Of a stretch of 64,000 nt of DNA, positions 21,884-34,819 are shown piece by piece; positions within the stretch are counted from its first letter, which is position 1, and each line of letters begins with the position of its first letter. Below the pieces are notes generated by a model. It did not search any database. It worked only from the letters and a program-made list of their open reading frames with translations, and had not been told where the DNA came from. The stretch comes from Scedosporium boydii (lineage: Eukaryota; Ascomycota; Sordariomycetes; Microascales; Microascaceae): assembly GCA_002221725.1 (NCBI GenBank), contig NJFT01000052.1:124001-188000 (forward strand), read 5' to 3'. The translations under genes and the position numbers were made by a program.

Positions 21884-24132
21884 CTAAGAGGCAGGCTGAG
21901 GCGCATCTCCTTCCTCCTTCTTGGCCTCCTCGGACTTAGCCTCCTCAGCCGCTGATTTCTCATCAGCTTCGGTCTTCGTCTCCTCGGTCTTCTCCTCAGC
22001 CTTGGGTGCATCTTCGGGCTTCGCTTCTTCCGAAGGAGCAGCGGCCTCGGTCTTTGTCTCGTCCGCTTTGGTCTCCTCGGGGTTAAGCTCCTCGGGCTTT
22101 ACTTCGGGGGCTGGGGGTTCATTGGCCTTTGGCTCGTCCGCGGCGGGCTCCGGTGCGGCTTCTTGGGTAGGGGCAGGGGCAGCTGATTGAGTCTTAATCT
22201 CCTCGGCGCGCTTATCCAGATTCTCCACGAGGCTGTCGAGAAGACCGGGGCTTTCGGCGTCCTTGGCCGCAGACTCCGGTTCTTTTGGCTGCTCGGCCGC
22301 GTGCGCCTCCACCGTCGGCTCTTTTGAACTCGCCGGCTCAGGTTCCACAGGCGCAGGCACAGGCTCAACGGGGCCTTCTGGCACGGCGGCGGCGGTCGGC
22401 GAAGCAGACTTTTCGGACTTGACGGCAGGCGAGGCTTCCTTCGGCGGGCTCGCGGGGGGAGCAGAGGCCGGCGCGCTAGCTTCCACCGGGGCCTGAGCGA
22501 CATCTGCCGTGTTGCCCATGACTGTATCAGCACTCTCCGTCGTCGCCCCTTGGGGTTTGCTAGGCGATGCTTCGCGAGGGACGCTTGGTTCAGTCTCCGA
22601 GATCTCCTCTTTAGCCTCGCCCGATTGTTGGGGGACTTCGGGGGGCGCGGAAGCCAGCGGTGCCTCATCTGTCATAACTGTATCTATCTGCGCCGAAGCC
22701 CCTGTCTCGGGAGCCTTCGGCGGTGCAGCCTCTACAGGAGACCGGGAAGAGGGCTCTGTAGGAGACATTATCATGACGTTCTTCAGGGGGCTTCCCTCAA
22801 TCCTTGGGGAACCCAATGGAGGGATGGGTAGAGGTGGAGGCACCAGATTCACCGGGCCTGATGACGGCACCTCGCTCGGTTTCTCAGTCGTCTCAGAAGG
22901 CTTAGGTTCTTTGGCGACGGTCGGTGCGTCGGTCATCTCATGGTCCTGGCCCTGCTTTTCCGTAGACTCAACAGCTCCCAAATCCTTGTCGTTCTCGTTC
23001 TCTTCTCCCTCGTCGCCCTCGTCACCTTCCTCTCCTTCGTCGCCCTCATCCTCATCATCTGAAGGCGCTGCAGAATTGGTCTTGTGGTCCCTAGCTGCAG
23101 CGTCCTCTCCATCACCCTCCTGCTTAACACTCTGTAAACTATAGTTAGTATGACATACACCAAAGGGTACAATCGAGGAAAGGAAAAAAAAAACTTACAG
23201 CCTCTCCCGTCCCAGCAATGCCGTTGGTAGAGGTTCCAACAGCCGCCGCCGTCCCTGCAGACGTGGACCGTGTACTCGGAGGCAACGGCAACTTCCTCTT
23301 CCTTCCACGGCCGGGACCTTTGGGTTTCCTCTTCGGTGGAGGAGGCCGGCGCCGAACAGGAGCAGGTGGCTGTGGTGCTTCCCCACCGCTAATCGTAACA
23401 GGGGCAGCGACGACGCTCGTGGCGATGATCTCTCCCTCGATCTTCTGGCCCTCGACAAGAGTGACCTCTTGCGTGTAAGGGTTCCCGGCCGCGTCGACTC
23501 TGCGGACGGTCGCTTTCGTAATAGTGTTCCCGGAGGCCGGGGCCACGACGGTCTTCGAGGCAATGGTGATGGTTCCCTTCCTTCTCTTAGCAAGGTGACT
23601 GATATCGGGTCCCTCCAAATTACGCGGTAACGGCTTCCATGACTTGACAGTAAACCCCGTCGTACTTGGATCGTCCTCTTCCTTCTTCTCTAGCTTCTCG
23701 GCTGGGATCCCGTCGGCCTCGGGTTCTTCTTCCTCGGCGGGAAGCGGTCGCTTATAAAGACGTCCGGATCGCGCGGCACGTAGCAACTCTTGACTATGCG
23801 GCGGTAAGAGGTGTGCGTCTTTGGGGAGACCGTGGGGGAGCTCAATGGCCCAGATGTCGTTTGCTTTCGTCGTCTCGGGAGGCGGTGGAGGCGCGATTCG
23901 GAGCCATTCTTCTCGCCATTGTCGCACGGGAAGACCTGTTGGATGAGAATAAGTATAAATTGTCTGGGGTATGTCCCAAATGAGAGGGAATGTGTCAACG
24001 CACCCTCAAAGTCGTCGTGTTCCGCATAACCGGCACGATTCGCTCGTCTAGTCTTCAGCGACGAGCGTTGTTAGTCAGTCGACAATTAACAGGGGATGAT
24101 GTGGTATCATCAAAACTAACACCTGGAGCCAT
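21884..24132 (-). CDS. Unknown protein with AT-hook-like motif and acidic tail
   Basis: Function not recognised. Four exons: 24121-24132, 24004-24052, 23199-23935 and 21884-23131, giving 681 aa. Exon 1 is four codons (MAPG) with an unusual GTTAGT donor; the other donors are GTGCGT and GTAAGT. The N-terminal 100 residues look folded and conserved: [20 protein letters not shown], then [12 protein letters not shown] and [36 protein letters not shown] block follows. A basic Pro/Arg segment contains GPGRGRKRK, an AT-hook-like DNA-binding motif. After a [12 protein letters not shown] junction come a long Glu/Asp run and about 360 residues of low-complexity Pro/Ala/Glu/Ser. A nuclear chromatin-associated role is a plausible inference. 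The short first exon is the weakest part of the model. Confidence 0.72.
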
Positions 24133-25037
24133 TCTTCACAACGGCAGCCCGGAGCTGCGAACGCGGTAAACTACAAAGTTTCTAAAGCCGAATGATTTTC
24201 AAACCGGGAAACTGCGAAGGAAGGTTCGACGGTCGCGTAGCTGCAGATTCCACGATGGCCTAAGCGTTGTCGAAGCGTAGCCTAAGGATCGGAAGTAAGG
24301 GCGGTGACTGCCTTTGTCCAAAATAACCGTCAATAAGTGTGGTCGCGATTGTTCACTACCTCTTCAAGTTATGGACAAACTTGAACCAATTCGGCGACTC
24401 AAATCTCGAATCGCGGCGCAGTCGCACTCACCGTGTCGCGACGCCAGCCTTGACTTGGATTTGTCACGTGATACGTACACTGTAACAACCGTGGGCGATC
24501 CCTGAATCATAACTGGTACAGTACGTGTTTCTTTCCATACTATGCAGTACAATTGGAATGGATTCTTTAGTTCCCGTATCCAGCATCTCCGGCTTCCAGC
24601 CATCAAGTCGGGATTGATGAGTTCAGTAGTGAGGGAAAGCCAAACTAAATCACCTAGTCTAAGAAGTACACTGCACTTTCAACATGTAGCCAGTCGCAGC
24701 GGAAGCTGATATTCCTGATCACCAGCTAAAAAGAGTAATAGAACACATCCAAGTCGCGGAAAAAAGTTGAGTAGTGAATACGCAAGTTATTCAGATGCCA
24801 GGCGCCTGCTCTCCGCCTCCCTCCATTCATCAAGATTGGGGTATCGCTCCCAGTATCTTTTCCCTAATCATACAAGTATAATATAATCGAAGTGTCGTGT
24901 CTTATCTTCATCCCCAACTCCAGTCTATGCTTTCCTCCGTCATCCACAGTTCCCATCCCCAGCTGTCCTGCTAGGAACAATTCAAGATCCCTTCTGAGGC
25001 CATAGGATCACCATAAAGCTTTCACTTTTATTCCTTG
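24133..25037. other. Intergenic region, AT-hook gene promoter / Isd11 3' flank
   Basis: About 900 bp. Its low end is the promoter of the AT-hook gene and its high end the 3' flank of the Isd11 gene. No RNA gene, repeat family member or coding frame was identified. Confidence 0.5.
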
Positions 25038-25452
25038 TTAGGCTTCCGCCCTCTTAGCCACCCTCCCAGCAGAATTCTCCAAGACAAGCGGATCGAACTT
25101 GTAAAACTGGCTGATGACCGTCTGCCTCTTGACGACCTCGAGTTCTTGCCGTCCCTTGCTCAAAAGCTGGGTGATCTGCTGGGGGTCCTTCACCGTCATG
25201 TTCTCGCGGAAGGCGTCTCTCGTTCGGCGCTTCGCGTATTCTCGGAAGTTGTAGGCAGAGAATTGTCGCCCTTGACGGAGGAGTTGGCGGTACTATTCGT
25301 CATCGATGCGCGTTAGTTAAGAAGAAGGGCGCATGCTGGAATCGGGGAATATAACATTTGGTGGTTGGTCGAGGACCAGGGATTGGGGATAGACTTACAA
25401 GAGAACGGGCTTGCTGGGCGGTGTCGCCCTTTAACGCGGAAGCGACTGACAT
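25038..25452 (-). CDS. isd11: Isd11 (LYRM4), Fe-S biogenesis LYR protein
   Basis: Mitochondrial matrix partner that stabilises the cysteine desulfurase Nfs1 together with acyl carrier protein during iron-sulfur cluster assembly. Two exons, 25399-25452 and 25038-25292, separated by a 106-bp intron (GTAAGT...AATAG); the junction falls exactly before the LYR tyrosine. Product 102 aa, near the 94 aa of the yeast protein. The LYR motif is at residues 18-20 ([10 protein letters not shown]), followed by [21 protein letters not shown], which is diagnostic of Isd11 within the LYR family. The remainder is a helical [19 protein letters not shown] segment and a basic tail. It is too short for the single-exon view, which is why the gene is easy to miss. 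Confidence 0.92.
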
Positions 25453-26292
25453 TATGACTGTAGAATGGCTTGCTTTCAGGGTAGCAGGAATGAGAGAGTT
25501 TGTAAAGAAAAGGTTGGAGGCGAAGATCGGAGCTGGGGGGAATTGATTGATAAAATAAGCTTGTTTGGAGGTGGGAGATTTTGGCGATGGCGGAATTTGT
25601 AATATTCCGCCTTTTACCTCCGTCGCCCGTCCGCAAGGCCGAACGCGGTTGACGTAACCAGTTACAAGGTGGAAGCAAGGAGCAAGGAGCAAGGACCACA
25701 CCAGGGCGAGTTGACCGAGCACTCCGAACCTCCGCCAACTCGTTGAAGTCACAATTGTGTCAAATTTGGTCTCTGACTTTAATATTCCATTGTTTGGTTT
25801 GACTTTTGGCCCTGACGGGACCGGTTTGATAATACGCCTGACTACGAGGTAATGCATCGACGACACCGGAGAGTTGCGACCTACAGTCCAAAGGACCACT
25901 TCTTAGGGACAACCAACAAAAATCCTTCAAATTATACAAGAGGCGGTATTTGCCCCCTGGACTTGACAAGAGGGAAAAGGCGAACTTGACCGTTCCGTAT
26001 GCCAATTGGAAGGGGGCTTCGTCGCTCGGCAGCTACGGGCAGATCACCATGGTTTAGATGAGTGGGTAAGCTTGACTGAGTCTACCACGAGAGACCATAT
26101 ATATATATATATCTCTTATGTGGACGCGTATATACTATCCAAAGAGGAAGAGACAGAAAATATGTACATCGAACCAAATCTGTGTACAAGAATAGAAGGA
26201 AGCGAATATGCCGAAAGGAGCAAATGCAACCAAAGAACGCCCCCAAAATATGCGCCTATATACAAAATATGTACTGTTCCTCCACATGAGCT
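25453..26292. other. Intergenic region with (AT)8 microsatellite
   Basis: 840 bp upstream of Isd11 and downstream of the sedolisin gene. Contains (AT)8 at 26097-26112. No gene was recognised. Confidence 0.5.
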
Positions 26293-28414
26293 TCAAGGAA
26301 GTCCCATCAAGAGTGATTCTAAGTCCCGATATCTCGGGGTCCTGTTTGAAGGTTAGCCGGAAATTGATCAGAAAGAAGTTTGTCAAGAAGGACCTACCCA
26401 AGCCCCGTTACCGGATCCCAGCCCTCCCGAGCAGAGAACCCATCCGTGGAACATCCAGGATTGCGGCCGAATCGGATGTCGTTGAAAACACCGGGATTGG
26501 CGTATAGCACCGGATTGACGAAACCAACGGTGGATTTGCCGGCAGCCAGACGCTTTTCGTTTATGAGGGTGAGCATCGCCGCGAAAACGGGAGCCGAGGC
26601 TGGTAACAAGCGGTCAGTTTTCTGCTATAAACGAGGAAGAGGGCCCCCCAAAATAAAGACATACCTGACGTGCCGTACGAAAGGGTAAAGTTCCCGTTAA
26701 CACCCGTAACAAAGTTGGCTCCGTTGGCACTAACATCCGGGTATCCTCTTGTCGTCCTCGAATTATTGTACCGATCCGATCCGTAAAGCGATCCAGCCTC
26801 CCGGTGATATCCCTCCACGGCTTTCCTCTGATATTCCGGCATGGGAAAGACGTTAGAGAATCCCCCGCCCGACCGAATCACCTTCTCACAAGCCACTTCT
26901 CCGCTCCGCACCGTCGATCCCTCCATGACTTCCGTAGCCCCCACCGAAGTCACCCACGGACACGTACTCGGGAACGAGGGGTTAAAGATCCCGCCTAGCG
27001 AACCGTGCTGATACGCCCCCGTGAGTGGATCGAAACACTGGTTCTTGTTACCCGCTACACCAAAGTCTCCCGACGCAAACACCATGGAAACTCCCTGAAG
27101 GGCGAGCTTCATGTACTCCGCGCACTGCCGCTCCTCGTACCTCACGCTCAGGTCGCCCTCGTTGTAAGCGTAGCTCGTGGAGATGACGTTAACCAACGGT
27201 GCCGTCCCGCAGACGCGCTCCTGCGGATACTGCCCGTCGATGTTGGGGTCTTTCGAGCCGCCGCCTTGGAAATTGCAGTAGCTGCCGTCGATGGCATCTA
27301 GGAAATTGTTAAAACTGCCTCCTTGGACCGTGTCTCCAACCTGGTAGAGAGTCACGCGCTGAGGGTAGATCAGCGACATGGCGAACTCGAGGTCTAGGGA
27401 CGATTCCCCGTTGTAGAAGTAGGACTGCTTTTCGGTCTGCAGGACGGCGTCGGCGATGAGGTGCACGATCGGGGACTTGCCCACGAGTCTCGGTTCGTAT
27501 TGCTCGAAGAAGAGGTTCAGGTCCTCCTGCAAGAACGACTGGGGCGTGTATTCTACGATTCCCAACCCGTTGGCCGGCCACTGTAGAGTTCCTGGGGGCA
27601 TGCCGTAGAGGGCTCGAATACATGCAGGCGTTATCATGGTGTCGCAGTCCATCAAGCTCGCGAGAAAACTAGGGTGCTTAACAATCTTTCCCGGCTTGGG
27701 GAGACTCCCGCTTGCCGGATCACCCAGAATGGCCGTTATTCCAGGTCGAATCCCTTCCGCTGGATGAAGCAAATCAGTAGATATGGGTACCCTCTTCCTT
27801 AACCTCTCAAGTTTCTCATCGGAGAGCGGGACTTTGACTCCGTCGTGTGAGTCCCCGAGCCGTTGGTCGAAGTGCACGGTGGGTGTGATGATGTCGATGT
27901 GTTGAGCGAGGTGTTTGGGGACAGAGTACCCATCGCATGCGACATGCGCATGGCCGGACTCACGATGAGTGAAAATGTGGTATTTTGCCTCGAGCAAGGC
28001 CTCCACCTCATCTCGTGTCGCCGTGAAAGATATCCAGTTCCTAGCTCTCGAGACAGTGGTTCGATTCCGATCGATTCCCTCATCCTCTAGCCATGCAAGA
28101 ACGGCGTCTATTGTAGTTTCCTCCGGGGCAAATGTGTCAATGATCTTCTCTCGGGACCAGTGCCGCCCATAGGAGGGCGACCTTGGATCCGCAATCTCAC
28201 TGACGAACTCATTGGCCTTGTCAAGATTCCTCTGCGTCAACCCGATTCTCACAGGTAGGGAGTAAGATCTCGGTAGACGAATATATTTAGACCAATTTGA
28301 CCTGGGTGACCTCTTCTCATGTTGGACATGCTCGATTACCGAGCGAGGTGACACCGGACTGGCTATCACTGCCAGAGCAGAGGTGGTTATCGCGATCAAG
28401 AAACCAGGTCTCAT
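26293..28414 (-). CDS. Secreted sedolisin (S53) peptidase, TPP1-like
   Basis: Acid serine-carboxyl peptidase of the sedolisin/tripeptidyl-peptidase family, made as a preproenzyme. Three exons: 26665-28414, 26398-26599 and 26293-26341, giving 666 aa. Residues 1-19 form a signal peptide. Residues about 35-200 are the activation prodomain, ending near a basic LRKR stretch at 205-208. Catalytic residues visible: Glu337 and Asp341 in GESSLDLEF, oxyanion Asp450 in FASGDFG, and Ser583 in YGTSASAP, where intron 1 splits the codon after GTS. Intron 2 lies within the conserved GWDPVTGLGTP segment, so the last exon encodes only 15 residues. Calcium-site type residues occur in FNDIRFG. Several N-glycosylation sites are present. 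It is probably a secreted nutrient-scavenging enzyme. Confidence 0.92.
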
Positions 28415-29404
28415 TGTTCACTTGATGCCCCAACTCCCACGGAGAAAACCAGGGGAAGACCACCGCAGGATGAACCTTGGGGGGCATCTCTACCAGTTGT
28501 AGAAAGTGGCGAGTACCTGGGCCAGATATGAGGAACCAGACAGGCGCACGCGTACCCTCCATTGGGAATTTTACAAGGTAAATTGATCCCCGGTTTCTAC
28601 GAAGGATCCAGTATGCCGAGCCGCCCCTCGATACCAGTTTGGTGGACCATCTTAGCTTGGCCCATCCTAAAAGACATGCAAATAATATGCTGTGCAAAAC
28701 TCCATGTGTGTCTTTGTTCGGTCCCACCGAGGTCAATAGCACGAACACTGCACGACGTCCCAAATAGTGGGTGAGCACGGCGAGCCGAAGGAACAAGGCT
28801 TCGCTTCGGGAATTATTCGAAAATTAAGCGATCTCATAGGGCAATTTGTGTCCTCCTGATATCGGAAAGAGCGGTCGCGAAGAGGAGCATGGCTAAATGG
28901 GATCAACTTCATTTTCCTTGCTCTGCCAAATACCAGATGAATTGCGGCGTTGTACTCAGACAGCTTGCCCCAATTAGGACAGTTTGGGACGGTTCCGTCC
29001 AACGAAGGAAATCCCCTCCTTATTATCCATCCCGTGTGTTCAAGCAAGCATATGACGAATGGGGGCCACCCTCATGCGTCTGGTAATTAAGGCACCATCC
29101 GGTCAGAGGAGTCTTGGGTAGCAGGGTTTATTTTTGGATTCTTCCTTTACCGACGATTATCGGAGTGATATAGTTGGGGAGGGTGTGATCTTGTGCGAGA
29201 GAACACTTTCAAGAGCTGACGTTTGGTGTAACCCGGGATGAGCAAATTTAGGAAGGACGGAATGGACTCTCTCACCACAGGAACACGGCTATATACTGAT
29301 CACATGGGCATCGAATCGGGTCTTGGAGTGTGATTGGGTTTGTGCCCCTTGCAGGCATTGAAAGGGAGAGAGACACCGATGGGGTTTCTTCATTAATTTT
29401 CAGA
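28415..29404. promoter_or_regulatory. Upstream region of sedolisin gene / Ipi3 3' flank
   Basis: About 1 kb. It should contain the sedolisin promoter at its low end. Candidate frames at 28317-28796 and 28733-29047 have no protein-like features. Nothing else was recognised. Confidence 0.45.
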
Positions 29405-30819
29405 CTAATGTGGTGTCTTGGCCTCGACATATTTCTGGAAGGTGAGCTGTTGCAAGGCGCGTTGCTCATTTATAATCTGCCACAGCTCTTCGTTCGGTTC
29501 ATCAGCCCCTTGGCCCGAGGAGGTGCCTGAATTAGACTGCTCCAGACCGAGTAGGGCGGCTTCTAGTACATCTGGAGGGAAGCCCTTGGAGTTCAGCACC
29601 CGACTGAACTTGGTTTCGTCGGCGAGGCTCGTCTCTAATTGCGCCGTAAAGGTATACTGCCTCTCTGCGCGAGTGGGCTTGACAACGGTGTGGATCTTGA
29701 TGGGCTTCTTCTCCGCCATCGGCTGCGAGAACACCACGTTTGTGACTGGTGAGTTTAAATCTGCGACCTTGGTCGGATGGCCATCGCTCGCCAAGGTCCA
29801 TTGGAGCACCTTGCCCTTCGAGTGGCCAGTAAGCAAAGTAGTTCCGTCAAAACTGGCCGCTATGCAGGAAGCCGGTCCGTCGTCGGCCTCAGCAACTCCA
29901 AGTGGCGTGGTGACCTGGACCGCAGTTGAGGAAATGCCTTCACTGCGGGGGCCAAGGAGAGCTTTGTCTCCGAACAGCTCTACCGCGAAGACGGAACCAT
30001 CCTCTAAGGCTACAAAGATCGCTCGAGCGCAGGGATCTAAGCACATGCAGAGTGGTATGGATGGAAACAGGAGGGTCCTCAATGCCTCCCCTGTCTGGTA
30101 ATTCCAAATAATGCATGTCTTGTCCTTGCTGGCAGAGACACACATGGAAGTTTCCGGATTTGCACTTTTTGATACGACAACAGACGTAACAGCAGCCCTA
30201 TGATTTGAAAAGGACCGGTCTGGTTCATAATCTGCCCGAACATCAAGGTCGAGGAGATGAGGCAACGACCAAACATGAACGCTCGAGTCGCCAGATCCTG
30301 TGAGTACGTGATAGGATGTAGCTGCCAAGCAGGTTATGGCCTGAACGTGGCAAGCAGGGGTAGCGACCTGGCGGCCTGTGCAGATCTGCAGATAAAGACA
30401 CACACGGTGAGTAACTAGACATGGACGAAAACGACGAGGGATAGCACGCCGAGAGATATAAATTGAGCATGAGAAAAGCCTACCTCCCATAGTATTAGTC
30501 TGCCCTGAGCTGTGCCTAGGAGCAAGACATCTTGTATCAAAGCGATAGAAGTTATTTTCTCTTGGAAGGGAATCAAAGCTTCCTGGTTTCCTCGTATCCT
30601 CGAGTAGACGTGGACATGAGCCTTGTCCTTTTGCGCCGCAAAGACATGTGAATCACTGACAGCGAGGCAATTTGGAGATGTGGAACTCTTCTTGAAGGTG
30701 GATTTCGCGCTCAGTGTGGGATGTAACTGGTAAGAGTAGATCCCAACATCCCTTGCTATTTCCGTTCTGGAGGAGAGGGGAGGTCCGCCGGTGGAGGCGA
30801 AGAAAGACTCGGAAAGCAT
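29405..30819 (-). CDS. ipi3: Ipi3 (WDR18-like) pre-rRNA processing WD40 protein
   Basis: WD40 subunit of the Rix1-Ipi1-Ipi3 complex, which with the Rea1 AAA-ATPase matures pre-60S particles and removes ITS2; it is also tied to DNA replication licensing in yeast. Two exons, 30484-30819 and 29405-30385; the 98-bp intron uses GTAGGC and CTGCAG. Product 438 aa. WD repeats are recognisable by LLGTAQGRLILWE, VLTGSGDSSVHVWSLPHLLD, VSASKDKTCIIWNYQTGE, VALEDGSVFAVEL and LLTGHSKGKVLQW. After the propeller come the family-specific C-terminal Ile/Lys-rich strand and a helical tail ending near ELWQIINEQRALQQLT. The GSGDSSVHVW-LPHLLD pairing is characteristic of Ipi3. The start at 30819 fits the family N-terminus. 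Confidence 0.88.
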
Positions 30820-33800
30820 TTTCGCAACGAGTCCAGTCCAGCCAAGATGACGAAATATGTGTAGGTCTGTACGACGTCGGCACCTTAGGGCTCCCAGATA
30901 CGAAAAACCTTTGCTCAGGTGTGAGGAATAATTGGTTTTGAGTGTAAGTCAAGGGCCCTCGTGATGGTTGGGGAGCGCAACGATGAGCACCGTTTCACAA
31001 CATGGGCGTGTCCACACGAAATTAAGGTACTTCGTATAGGTGATATCCAGACCTCAACTGGGTCGCAGTGCAAGAGAGGCTCAGTTCAAAGACACTAGGC
31101 TTGATATCCGTATGTCGTCAATGGGCTGGAGCCGCATATGAGCGTCAGAATGAGGCGATAAGGCGACTTGGGCCCCGAACGATGCCGGCCTTCAGATATT
31201 ATGCAGGGGTTTGTGAATTGGGGGATGCTACCGAAGCAGATCTGCAAAAGTCTTGTGGGAGAGCCTTGAGATGAGATCTTGATCTCCAGGCAAGGCCAGT
31301 TGGTATCGACAAGGCGGTCCCGTCGTCAAGAGATGGAGGATGACGGCCACTTCGTTTCCTTGTGAGCTCCAAAATGCTTTTTTTCTAGAGGAGCGAGTGA
31401 GAAGCGAGTATTGGCTTGGTGAATGGTGATGTGGGTTAAGATGATGCAAAGTTGTTCCGTCTCATGCGGCTCTGAGGTGGAAGATTTTTTTTTTTCGTTT
31501 CGCAAGGTTCCAGTATTCAGACGCTGACCAGGCCTGACACAGGCTGGTGTGGGGCGACTGGTTTATTCCTTTATTCCCAACCACAAGCCTGAAATTCGAA
31601 TTTTACGAACTCAGCTCAAGGGACAAAGAACAAAATATTACATCAATATCATTGATAAGTAGTAAGTACAATTGTAGTAAAGACGAGTGGACAATGTCGC
31701 AATTGTAGTCGAAATATCTTGATTCGACCGAAATGCCAAAATGAGTGTACGAAGATTACATACTCAATGTACCAAGATACAAAATATTTGAAAGGAGGGA
31801 GCAGGGGAACAGAACTTGCCATCAATTATCAAGCATTTCAATCTCCTCATGTCAAATCGCAGACCATCTTCATCACGAATTGGGGAGCCATTCGAGCGCG
31901 ATCAAATGTGTCACAGAACACGGGGCCTACGGATACACGAATTGCGGGTGCGGGTGCAGGTGCAGGTGCTGTCATTGACCTCACTGACCGTTTCTGCATC
32001 AGCTGTTCCCTGCAACTGCAACGCCTGGATCATTTCAACACAGAGTACGAAGTACTCGATGGATCGCTCGCGAACAGGTCACCGGCCCAGTAATCATATC
32101 AACACCACCCCCTGCATCGGCACTGCGGAGCAAATGAACGCTGGCAACCCACCTTCAGCGTCGCCATGAAGCAGCCGCTGACTCGGTGCATTCGCCGACT
32201 CCCGCATCCCGCAGCATTCAATTTCCCACGCGTGCCGACTCGGATCATTGATCCATCCCGGCACAGACTCCGTCTCTCGGACGTCACAGAATGGATTGGG
32301 CAATGCCAACTGGTCTTGGTTCTGGCACTTCACCCACTACACCTGTTAATGCCAAGGCCTATGTCCATTGTCCGCACGAAGCCACAACGCAGCATTCAGC
32401 AACCACCTGATGCCTTTTCAGCCCATCTTGTGCGACGATGGAGTCGGACCTGCTCCTAGTGCATGGCCTGGCCTGGCCTCGCCCTGCAACACAAGTTGAC
32501 CAACCCCATAGCCAATATTCGGCCAAGCCTCCATCTCCAACACGCCGCCTGTCATTACGCCAACGGTAACGAGTCAATCTCTTGCAGCTGCCGACGACTC
32601 CTCTCTGTCGCATGCAGAGCGCATTTGATCCTTGTTAGTGTGTCCACTCAGAGGATGGATGCCACAGTCAGTGTTTCTCTCCTTCCTTTCCCCTTTCTGG
32701 GGGGGAGCATAATTCTCTATGTGCCGATCTTATATTTTTTCCCTCTCCCTTTTCTCGCGCCATCTTGCTGTTCTCTAGTCTGAACCGTGGCTGTTCCTTT
32801 AAACCTCTGACATTATTCTGTGAAACGATTCGTCTCCCGGCCACAACTCGCATTTTATACCAATGTCTCGCTTCACGAGGGTAATGCTAAATCTTCGTCC
32901 TACGTACCTTACGCACCTCCGAAGCATTCATCGCATCTAGCTCCCCCTGCGTTTGAGTGCTGCAAAAACGAGGTCGTCTTTGTCCTAGCCATGCTCTTTT
33001 CCCATATACATACTAGTTTGAGACGAGAAGACTGCAGACGTTGCATTGATCGGCATACGCTACTGCTGGCCATCGATGCCTCAACTCCATTCTGTACCAC
33101 CACAATACATGGAGCAGAACAGTTGAGTTTTGACCGAGCTGGCTGGCCAGAGCGTCCGGCACCGGCTGGGGGGACTTTGTAACTTTGGATCCGATAGACG
33201 CCTCACCACACTAGGAAACGCCTCCATGACCCGCTCGTTCGAGCTCTGGTCATAGTGTAATGGTAGGCATCACGCTAATAGCAACAGGAACGATGAGGTC
33301 TAAGCATCTGGAGTTGGGGGGCGGCTTAACTCCCTCTGAGCTAGGACGATATTGTTTTCCAAAGTTGGTGATGGAGGCTCAACGAAAATAGCCTTGGCTC
33401 AATTCTTGTGTTCCTCGACCGCTACGCGTTATCTCGTCTCCGAAACAGCTTCAAGCCTCTCATCTTGATCCACTCGGCGTCCGGTGCCGGTTCGTTCATA
33501 CATCGAAGATCCTCTTCATGCCAACACCCGACACGACTCGATGCTTCCCAATCTAACTGGGACCTTAATGCCAGCCACGTGTAACCCCTTTCCGATGCGA
33601 CCTCCTGCATCCAAAAAATAATAGGCACTGCGCAGAAGCAGTGGAGAAGCTCGGGGCATCTACCGAGCCAGTTCGTGGCAATGGCGACGAGCAGACGACC
33701 AACCGAGCCTGCCGCCTTGAAACCTTCTCTCCCCTTCATGGTCTTTGATATTGCTAGTGCATATAGAGATCCCCATGATCGGAAAATGGTGTTGATATCA

Positions 33801-34819
33801 GCAATAATCGATGTCCAGCCCGCTTTCCAGACGTGCAAGGACACCTTCATTGACTCCGTCTATCACTCACCCATGCCCACCCATGAGAGGGGGTGAGCGG
33901 AGTTGAGGGCAGGCAAGTTCGGGAAGTCCACGGCATTTCAAGCCTTTCTGCCAGGAATCAGGAATATTATCCTCCCTCGTCTAATCGAACCAAGGCATCG
34001 GTCTGCTAGAGCTGCTTGTTTTTTTACTTTTTGTCTTCCCATTTGGTCTAGCTGCTGGCTGAACTGGATTCGCTATTCCAATTCTACTTGAAAAAAAAAA
34101 AACAGCAAAAGAAATCTCCTTGCTTTTCCATCTTTCCCACCAACATCTTCCTAAGCCCTCTTCATGGCACTCGGTGTAATTGCTTTTCCTTGGCTCAGTC
34201 ATCGTTTTCGCCATCCACCCGATGCAATTGACCCCTCCCCTCGTACTACACCATTCTTGGCCAAATGTTTCGTCTCAGCATCTCGTGAAATCTATGAGTT
34301 GCCAAGGGGGCGCCTGAACTCGGAATTTTTTTGCGCCGCGGGAGGGAGGAGATGTGATTACTTCTTCTTATATCAACACTCTCCAAGACAACCCCCATTT
34401 ACACCTCCTCAATCGCTGTTTGGTAGTGGGGGTGTGTCCAATCGCTTAAGCAAGCGTCCAGTCGCATTCAAAAGCAAAAGCCCCCGAGGACTATCTCATA
34501 TATACGCATGCATTGTCTCACTACTCCGGGCCAGCTGGCATTGTCTATTCTGTCCTGTGCTTTCTCAAAGCTGAATTGACGTTTATACCACACTGTATCT
34601 GAGTACAACATCTGCCGTTGCTGCTCTTGCTGGTGCTATTCTTTGCCTGCCATCCGTTTGACTCCTTTGAGCCCTCCAACCCCCCTTTGCTCCCTACATT
34701 TCCTCTGAGCAGTTGTTCAGAAACCCTTACTGTTCCCAACTAAGACTCCTTGACCTGTATCATTGGTACCTTTGCTCAGTTATATCTAGAGTTTCCACTC
34801 ATTTGTGTGCCATCTGGTG
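30820..34819. other. 4.0-kb gene-poor block
   Basis: No convincing gene. It contains GTACTTCGTA at 31027-31036, GTACGAAGTAC at 32045-32055, a GGTGCG/GGTGCA short tandem tract at 31944-31971 and GGCCT repeats near 32465. The right half (about 34000-34819) is pyrimidine-rich and is probably the long leader/promoter of the gene at 34820. An A-box-like TAGTGTAATGG near 33253 lacks a B box. Frames such as 33422-33850 look random. A long non-coding RNA cannot be excluded. Confidence 0.5.
32045..32055. repeat. GTACGAAGTAC recurring intergenic 11-mer
   Basis: Exact reverse complement of GTACTTCGTAC. Intergenic, 1 kb from a 10-base partial copy at 31027-31036. Confidence 0.6.

Noticed and set aside
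33249..33320. tRNA-like 5' end (TAGTGTAATGG)
   Set aside because: No B box or cloverleaf downstream; a chance A-box match.
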